From an uncultured Halomicronema sp. (GTDB lineage: Bacteria; Cyanobacteriota; Cyanobacteriia; Phormidesmidales; Phormidesmidaceae), in contig CALCCA010000021.1 of the NCBI GenBank assembly GCA_937899725.1, positions 1 to 37,714 on the forward strand: a stretch of DNA of 37,714 nt. Reading direction: 5' to 3'. This document shows positions 32,872-37,714 of the stretch, piece after piece. The translations under genes and the position numbers were made by a program. How positions within the stretch are numbered: position 1 is the first letter of the stretch; every line of letters starts with the position of its first letter. The notes beneath the pieces were generated by a model that had not been told where the DNA came from, ran no database searches, and saw only the letters and a list, made by a program, of their open reading frames with translations.

Positions 32872-34017
32872 TTAACTCTCTTTGCCCTGAGCTTCATCAT
32901 TGGTTTGTTTCATCGCCGCCCGAATTTTGTTGGACTTCAACTGTAAGTCTTGAAAGAAATCACTGCCAATAATCTTTTGAACCTGCTTCTTTCGTTTCAC
33001 TTCGTCAATTTCTACTTTGAGCTCTTTAACCTGCATCTTAAGAGATTCTTCTCGCTTCTTTACTTTACCAACCATCAACAAGAAAACCTCAGCGAGGGTG
33101 CTCACTTCGTCCTGTAAATAATGACGGCAAAATGATTTCAGATCGTAGGTGTAGTCACCCTCACCAATCTTTGCAGCAGCATTGGTAAGCCTGACAATCC
33201 GATGAGTCAGTAAACCGGAAAGGATATAAACCAATAAAAACAGTGATAAATACGTCAACAGAAAACTCAGCATGATACGATTTCGTATTGCAGTTTTGAC
33301 TTGCTGAACGTAACTAGCCTCAAAATCGACTCCCAATACGGCGATGGTATCTCCCTCTGAATTTTTCAGAGGGAGATAAGTCGTAATCCAACTACCAAAA
33401 AGACCATCATTATAGAGCGGGCGATCGACCAAATCATCGCCCCGGAACGCCTCAACATGAAACTCATTCGCGGGAATCGCCTCTAAGAGCTTAGCGGCTT
33501 TTGAGGGATCATGAGCGACCCAGAGATCCACCAAAAAAACCGTAGAAAGAGAATAGTTTTCTTCAAGATTTGCTAATCGGTCTTGGCTGATGATGGGGGG
33601 ACGGTTCTCAGCAGATCCGAGGTTGACATCATCCTCGAACTCTTCAGGCGGCTTGTCAACGACAACAAAGGTATATAGCCAGGCCTGCGGTTCGATATCA
33701 TTAACTTGCTGAAACAAGGTTAGATGTTTCTGAAATATAGGATCATTTGAGATCGCGCCATCCACTAGCTCGCCATTAGAAGTAATTCCTTTTTCATAAA
33801 GTTCGACCACTTCATCCGGATCGATTTTTTTTGCTGCACCAGCAACCGTTTGGCGCATGTCTGTATACAGCCGCTCAGTTGTTTTATCGATGGTAAATGT
33901 GTAAAACCAATAGAAAGTAAGGCTAAATAAACCACTAAATAGCAGCGTAAAACCAATCAAAGTTTTAGTTCGGAGACTCAGTTGTCTTGGTATATTGAGT
34001 CGAGTAAATAATTCCAT
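32872..34017 (-). CDS. Membrane sensor with Cache-like periplasmic domain and HAMP, no output domain
   Basis: A 381-aa protein with two membrane helices (about 20-42, TLIGFTLLFSGLFSLTFYWF; and about 249-271, LSFLLTYLSLFLLVYILSGL). The periplasmic part of about 200 residues is Cache-like (LYTDMRQTVAGAAKKIDPDE; GSWITTYLPLKNSEGDTIAV; LGVDFEAS). A HAMP domain follows (THRIVRLTNAAAKIGEGDYT, DEVSTLAEVF), then a basic coiled coil and the tail GSDFFQDLQLKSNKIR. There is no kinase, cyclase or methyl-accepting domain, so it must act through a partner. It lies 30 bp after the NTT-like gene on the same strand, so they are probably co-expressed. The ATG at 34015-34017 is the only reasonable start. Confidence 0.85.
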   Translation of the reverse strand: MELFTRLNIPRQLSLRTKTLIGFTLLFSGLFSLTFYWFYTFTIDKTTERLYTDMRQTVAGAAKKIDPDEVVELYEKGITSNGELVDGAISNDPIFQKHLTLFQQVNDIEPQAWLYTFVVVDKPPEEFEDDVNLGSAENRPPIISQDRLANLEENYSLSTVFLVDLWVAHDPSKAAKLLEAIPANEFHVEAFRGDDLVDRPLYNDGLFGSWITTYLPLKNSEGDTIAVLGVDFEASYVQQVKTAIRNRIMLSFLLTYLSLFLLVYILSGLLTHRIVRLTNAAAKIGEGDYTYDLKSFCRHYLQDEVSTLAEVFLLMVGKVKKREESLKMQVKELKVEIDEVKRKKQVQKIIGSDFFQDLQLKSNKIRAAMKQTNDEAQGKES

Positions 34018-34047
34018 GCTTGCCCAACTATGAAAACAATTTATTGC

Positions 34048-35379
34048 CTATTCTTGGGAATCCAGTTTGTCAAATATACTTTTACTGCGCTGACGCCTTT
34101 TTAAGCGCCAGTTAAACAGGCTAGCATCATAAACTGAGCGCATCTTGAGAATAGCAAAAAGAGCAATGAGAGCGACGATGACTCCGAAGACCATATACAT
34201 GTAGAAATAATCCATGATGCCAAGAGATTGACTAATGATGATGATTCCACCCACGACTAAAGCCGTGATGATTGCTCCAGCTGCCACTAAGTACGAATCC
34301 AAAAATAGGCTGACTCGTCCGCGCCGCTCTTCAGGAACAAAAGCCTGAAAAGAACGCCTTGAAGTCTTATCTACAGTGTAAAGCGGTATATTATGCAGCA
34401 GCACTGCGACGACCCCGCCCCACAGTCCAGGATTGGTAATTGCTACTAAAGCAGCCCCTACAGCGGCAACAGGACTAAATAAAAATGCATTCTTGAGGTC
34501 GAACTTGTTGATTAGAAATCGAGTAAAAACAGATTCGAAAGCTAGGTAGCCAATCACTCGAATCAACACAAATGCACTAAAGAATTTTTGGTAGCTGTTC
34601 TGATCGGTAAAAATAGTTCCGGAGATAAACAATAGGTGAAAGTCAAAAATATTTTCGCAAACTACGACTGCCAGGATTGAAATAGTCAAATACCGGAAAG
34701 CCGGGATAGATTTCACAAAACCCCATCCCTCTAATAAAGTTTCCTTAAATGGCTGAACCTGCATCTGCGTTTTTCTAAGCTGCACATTTTGTAGGCCGAA
34801 CAAGAAAACCAGATACAAAATTAGATAAATCAGCGCATTGAAGCTAAGTAGCTCAGCGCTATCACTATTGACTCGTTGCAGCAAATCCTGTGAAAAAGCA
34901 GCGATGAAGATGCCAATCAAATTCCCGAATAATCCTAGAGTTGAAATCAAAGGAAATAACCTTTGAGCCTGACGAGGGTCAAACAGGTCATTTGCAAGTA
35001 CCCAAAATGTCAGAGGGAAGAAAATAAACTGCTGTTCGGAGAGTAAGTAAAAAAGCGAGTTATTCAACCAAGCTGGCGCATTTAGGGCAAACAAACATCT
35101 GAGAAATATAAAGGCCAGCCCGAGCCCAAAACAAGTAAAGTGCAGCAGCTGAATTCGATTAAATCGATCTACTAGAAGCGTATGGGTTCCTGTCATTACA
35201 ATGCTGATCATGCTATTCACAAGCAGCAGCAGCAAAAATTGTGGTGCTCCAACATCAGTGATAAATCGGCTAATTGACTCAATTTCAGCAATTTTCTGGG
35301 CTAGAGAATTTCCAAGGAGCGCAAATCCTAAAACCAGTACTAGGTTAAGCTCGCCGGAGCGTAAGTTCCAAACACGCAT
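34048..35379 (-). CDS. NTT (ADP/ATP-translocase)/MFS-like membrane protein
   Basis: A polytopic membrane protein of about 443 aa with 11-12 hydrophobic segments. LFYLLSEQQFIFFPLTFWVL followed by ANDLFDPRQAQRLFPLISTL, and later VDKTSRRSFQAFVPEERRGR, are typical of the Npt1/NTT-like MFS proteins of cyanobacteria, many of which are not real nucleotide carriers. The start is uncertain: ATGs at 35451, 35394 and 35379 are in frame. The last is chosen because AAGG stands eight bases upstream and the membrane part begins soon after. It lies between the TolC-type and HAMP genes on one strand. No substrate can be assigned. Confidence 0.82.
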   Translation of the reverse strand: MRVWNLRSGELNLVLVLGFALLGNSLAQKIAEIESISRFITDVGAPQFLLLLLVNSMISIVMTGTHTLLVDRFNRIQLLHFTCFGLGLAFIFLRCLFALNAPAWLNNSLFYLLSEQQFIFFPLTFWVLANDLFDPRQAQRLFPLISTLGLFGNLIGIFIAAFSQDLLQRVNSDSAELLSFNALIYLILYLVFLFGLQNVQLRKTQMQVQPFKETLLEGWGFVKSIPAFRYLTISILAVVVCENIFDFHLLFISGTIFTDQNSYQKFFSAFVLIRVIGYLAFESVFTRFLINKFDLKNAFLFSPVAAVGAALVAITNPGLWGGVVAVLLHNIPLYTVDKTSRRSFQAFVPEERRGRVSLFLDSYLVAAGAIITALVVGGIIIISQSLGIMDYFYMYMVFGVIVALIALFAILKMRSVYDASLFNWRLKRRQRSKSIFDKLDSQE

Positions 35380-35487
35380 TAGAAAGGCCTTCATCCTGAA
35401 GCAGAAGTTCCAAAAAGATAGAGTGTTACGAGCTGAGTGGAACCAGCGCATAATTGATCATGGAAACGGCGAACCTGCAGGTTCGCT

Positions 35488-37422
35488 TCATTCGGTTTCC
35501 ACTTCCGATTGAGAGGCACTGATCCCGACAAATCGTTGTAAAGCAGCCACAGACCGGTTGTAACCTAACGCTGCAGTCTTGACATTTCCCAACGCCTCAG
35601 TCAGTCGAAAGTCAGCATCTAAAACATCAGATTGAGTGCCAACGCCAGCTTGAAACCGAAGACGAGCAATCCTCAAGGCCTCTTCTGCACGTTCTACAGC
35701 GTTTTGAGCAGTCTCTAGGTTTTCTGTATTGGCCAGTAAGCTGGCATAAGCCTGAGTGATTTCTGCGCGAATCTGGTTGCTAGTTTCAGAAAATTGCAGG
35801 TCGGCCACTTCAATGTTGGCTTCTGCGGCTCTGGCACCCGCATTAGCGGCTCCACCATCTAGTAAAAGCCAGCTTACCGAGAGCCCTAACGAGTATCCGT
35901 CCCCAAAGCCCTCTACTGAAGAAGCGCGAGGGTCGCTTGTAGATAGATTTAAGACGTCATAGGTGGCGAATAGATTAACTTGCGGACGGGTGCCTGCTAA
36001 AGCAGCCCGTCTCTGACCTTCGGCTATCTGTCGCTGGGCTAGTTGTTGGTTGAGTTCTACGCGATTGTGCAAAGCTAAAAAAATCGTTTCTTCTAGCGAA
36101 AGCCCCCAGGGATCAACTGTTGCCACGGACTCAGCCGCCGTAATTGCTATCCCTGGTGGAATACTCAGAATTTGGACTAAAGTGCTTTGGGCAGATTGAA
36201 CTTGGCTTTCAGCATTAATCAGATTTTGCCGAGAAGCATCCAACTCGACTTGAGAGTTGAGTTGGTCTAGCCGAGTCGCTAAGCCAGCTCCTAAAAGCGC
36301 CTCAATGTCTCTCAGGCTTCGATTACGACGTTCAATATCTGCCCTGAAAATCTCTGCTTGGGCCTCTGCATCCTGCAGATCATAATAAGCATTGGTGACC
36401 TGCAGGCGAATTTCCTCTCGTAAACGATTAACTTCGAGCTCGGTAAAGTCAGCCTGAGCTTCCGCTTGCTGAATACTAGCGGTTCGCCGTGGAGAATACA
36501 GCGCATAGTCAACCTGTACTCCTCCAGATAAAGTTGTTGTTGGGTAGCTATTCAACTGACTCAACGTAGTTTGGCTACTTTGCAGATTTTGTTGCAAATC
36601 AGAGAGTTGCAGCGTCAATATGATTTCTTCTAGCGGATCGGTAATGCCAGGAAGAGCACTCTCAATGGTATTGATAGCTGCCTCAGTTTCCGCAATTTGA
36701 GATGTTAACTGATTGCGTGTAGCGTTTGTAGAGATTTCACTTGAAGGATCAAGTTGACGACTGATTTGGCCCTGCAAGCTCAAGGTGGGATATAGCTGCG
36801 CCCTAGCATGGTCAAGTAAAGCATGATCTCGCCGCAGTTGAACTCGGGCAATTTCTAGTGATCGGTTATTTGTCTCCGCGAGGCGAATAACTTGTTCCAG
36901 AGTCAGGGAAATGATGTTATCAATTTCCAGTACTTCGGGAGAGGCTGGAAGATCTAGAAGATCTTCATCAGGACTGAGGTCTACCGCTTCACCAGCGTTA
37001 GGAAAGAGTGGTGATGCAGAGTCTGCATTGGGCGTAGTGTCTGATTCTTCTGGCTCAGTAGGGTTTTGCTGACTCGCCGGCTCAGCAAAATTCGAGTCTG
37101 CGAGCTCTCGTTTTCTTGGTGAGAGAGAATATTGTAAGCGGCTTTTATAATTCGCTTGAGTGCTCAGGTTTGGAGTTGACTGTCGAGGAGATGAAAAATT
37201 ATCAGGTACAGTCGCCCCAATTGGAGCGATCTCCTTGTGAGAAAAGCTTCGATTTTCCAGCAAACCCATCGCTATGATCAAGGGATTGCTAGCAGTCTCG
37301 TAATTTGACGAATTATCCGTCGTTGCAAACTGTCTACTAGCTCTAGCGTTGCACCTTAAGCTAATGCCTAGAGAGTAAGTGAGCAAACTGAAGACAAAAA
37401 GTCTAGTCAAGTATAAGCCCAT
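35488..37422 (-). CDS. TolC-family outer-membrane efflux protein
   Basis: The 644-aa protein starts with a signal-like segment (LFVFSLLTYSLGISL) and a low-complexity acidic/Pro-rich linker to about residue 170. Two outer-membrane efflux (OEP) repeats follow: LTLEQVIRLAETNNRSLEIA with LYPTLSLQGQ, and LSLEETIFLALHNRVELNQQ with GTRPQVNLFATYD. The long amphipathic helices include LRFQAGVGTQSDVLDADFRL. It should form the trimeric outer-membrane channel of a tripartite exporter. It is the only outer-membrane component in the window and could serve the NHLM exporter, although it is in another transcription unit with the NTT and HAMP genes. The linker makes it longer than typical TolC. The ATG at 37420-37422 has only AAGA upstream; 37423-37714 shows no gene. 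Confidence 0.9.
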   Translation of the reverse strand: MGLYLTRLFVFSLLTYSLGISLRCNARASRQFATTDNSSNYETASNPLIIAMGLLENRSFSHKEIAPIGATVPDNFSSPRQSTPNLSTQANYKSRLQYSLSPRKRELADSNFAEPASQQNPTEPEESDTTPNADSASPLFPNAGEAVDLSPDEDLLDLPASPEVLEIDNIISLTLEQVIRLAETNNRSLEIARVQLRRDHALLDHARAQLYPTLSLQGQISRQLDPSSEISTNATRNQLTSQIAETEAAINTIESALPGITDPLEEIILTLQLSDLQQNLQSSQTTLSQLNSYPTTTLSGGVQVDYALYSPRRTASIQQAEAQADFTELEVNRLREEIRLQVTNAYYDLQDAEAQAEIFRADIERRNRSLRDIEALLGAGLATRLDQLNSQVELDASRQNLINAESQVQSAQSTLVQILSIPPGIAITAAESVATVDPWGLSLEETIFLALHNRVELNQQLAQRQIAEGQRRAALAGTRPQVNLFATYDVLNLSTSDPRASSVEGFGDGYSLGLSVSWLLLDGGAANAGARAAEANIEVADLQFSETSNQIRAEITQAYASLLANTENLETAQNAVERAEEALRIARLRFQAGVGTQSDVLDADFRLTEALGNVKTAALGYNRSVAALQRFVGISASQSEVETE

Positions 37423-37714
37423 ATCTTTTTCAGCTCGTTGAACGCCCTATCTTTGTCAGATAGGTGTGGCAGCGATTCGAGCGAAAACCGTTTGGGTACT
37501 CTTGATTCTACAGGAAACTCACACAGGAGTTAATGGGTGTAAAGGCTTGTACGATCGCCTTTAGACTCCTAATTATGGAAGTATGTTGCCATTTTAGCAG
37601 CCTTGAAAGAGCTTCACCAATAATTAAGCCCAACCAGCAGGGCAAACGCATGCTCGAGTCAACCCAGTCTTGTAAGACTCACTGCGAGAATTTCCCATTG
37701 AGATAAGCACAGCG

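Noticed and set aside
1-37714. Transposase, integrase, tRNA or attachment-site marks of an integrated element
   Set aside because: None was found; the cluster may have been acquired horizontally, but this window gives no direct mark of it.

Overview
The window reads as cyanobacterial chromosome. HIP1-type octamers (GCGATCGC) recur throughout, and the gene families fit: Nif11-type leader peptides, an NHLM export operon, a PEP-CTERM protein and FG-GAP repeats. Its centre (about 4.5-32.7 kb) is a ribosomally synthesised, post-translationally modified peptide (RiPP) locus with precursors, modification enzymes, a regulator and a dedicated exporter. No rRNA, tRNA, CRISPR array or intact insertion sequence was seen.

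Left flank (1-4.5 kb): a truncated FG-GAP protein, a TIGR03032-type protein, a gene-poor 1.6 kb stretch with a large palindromic element, and an NCS2 xanthine/urate-type permease that lacks a key glutamate. Leftward modification operon (13.6-4.5 kb, minus strand): a candidate 75-aa protein, a LanM-type enzyme, a metallo-beta-lactamase-fold protein, a 2OG-Fe(II) oxygenase, an unrecognised 392-aa protein and an alpha/alpha-toroid (squalene-cyclase-like) protein. Central part (13.7-22.5 kb): an MDR oxidoreductase followed by Nif11-leader precursor 1; a convergent AraC-type regulator; a probable pseudogene; precursor 2; a JmjC/cupin oxygenase; a PEP-CTERM protein on the other strand; and a lysine 2,3-aminomutase-like radical SAM enzyme. 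Export operon (22.8-32.7 kb, plus strand): a ParA-like ATPase, an HExxH protein, a double cyclic-nucleotide-binding protein, an HlyD-type adaptor, a C39-peptidase ABC transporter and a second NHLM ABC protein. Right flank (minus strand): TolC-type protein, NTT/MFS-like membrane protein, HAMP sensor and a candidate 31-aa membrane peptide.

The main result is a LanM system that appears unable to make rings. The dehydratase half of LanM keeps its active-site residues, but the three zinc ligands of the cyclase half are replaced (Ala1000, Ala1045, Trp1046, counted from the upstream TTG start). Both precursor cores contain no cysteine. Next to precursor 1 lies a zinc-less MDR reductase, the superfamily that includes LtnJ-type dehydroalanine reductases. 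I infer a linear peptide carrying dehydro- or D-amino acids, possibly also hydroxylated and linked to beta-lysine chemistry. It would be trimmed by the C39 transporter and exported through HlyD and perhaps TolC.

The second result is a likely regulon. A 38-bp site made of two direct half-sites 22 bp apart occurs three times: between the modification operon and the MDR gene, before precursor 2, and before the aminomutase. At the last two it sits exactly 21 bp from a -10-like hexamer. This is the geometry expected of an AraC-family activator, and such a gene lies in the middle of the cluster.
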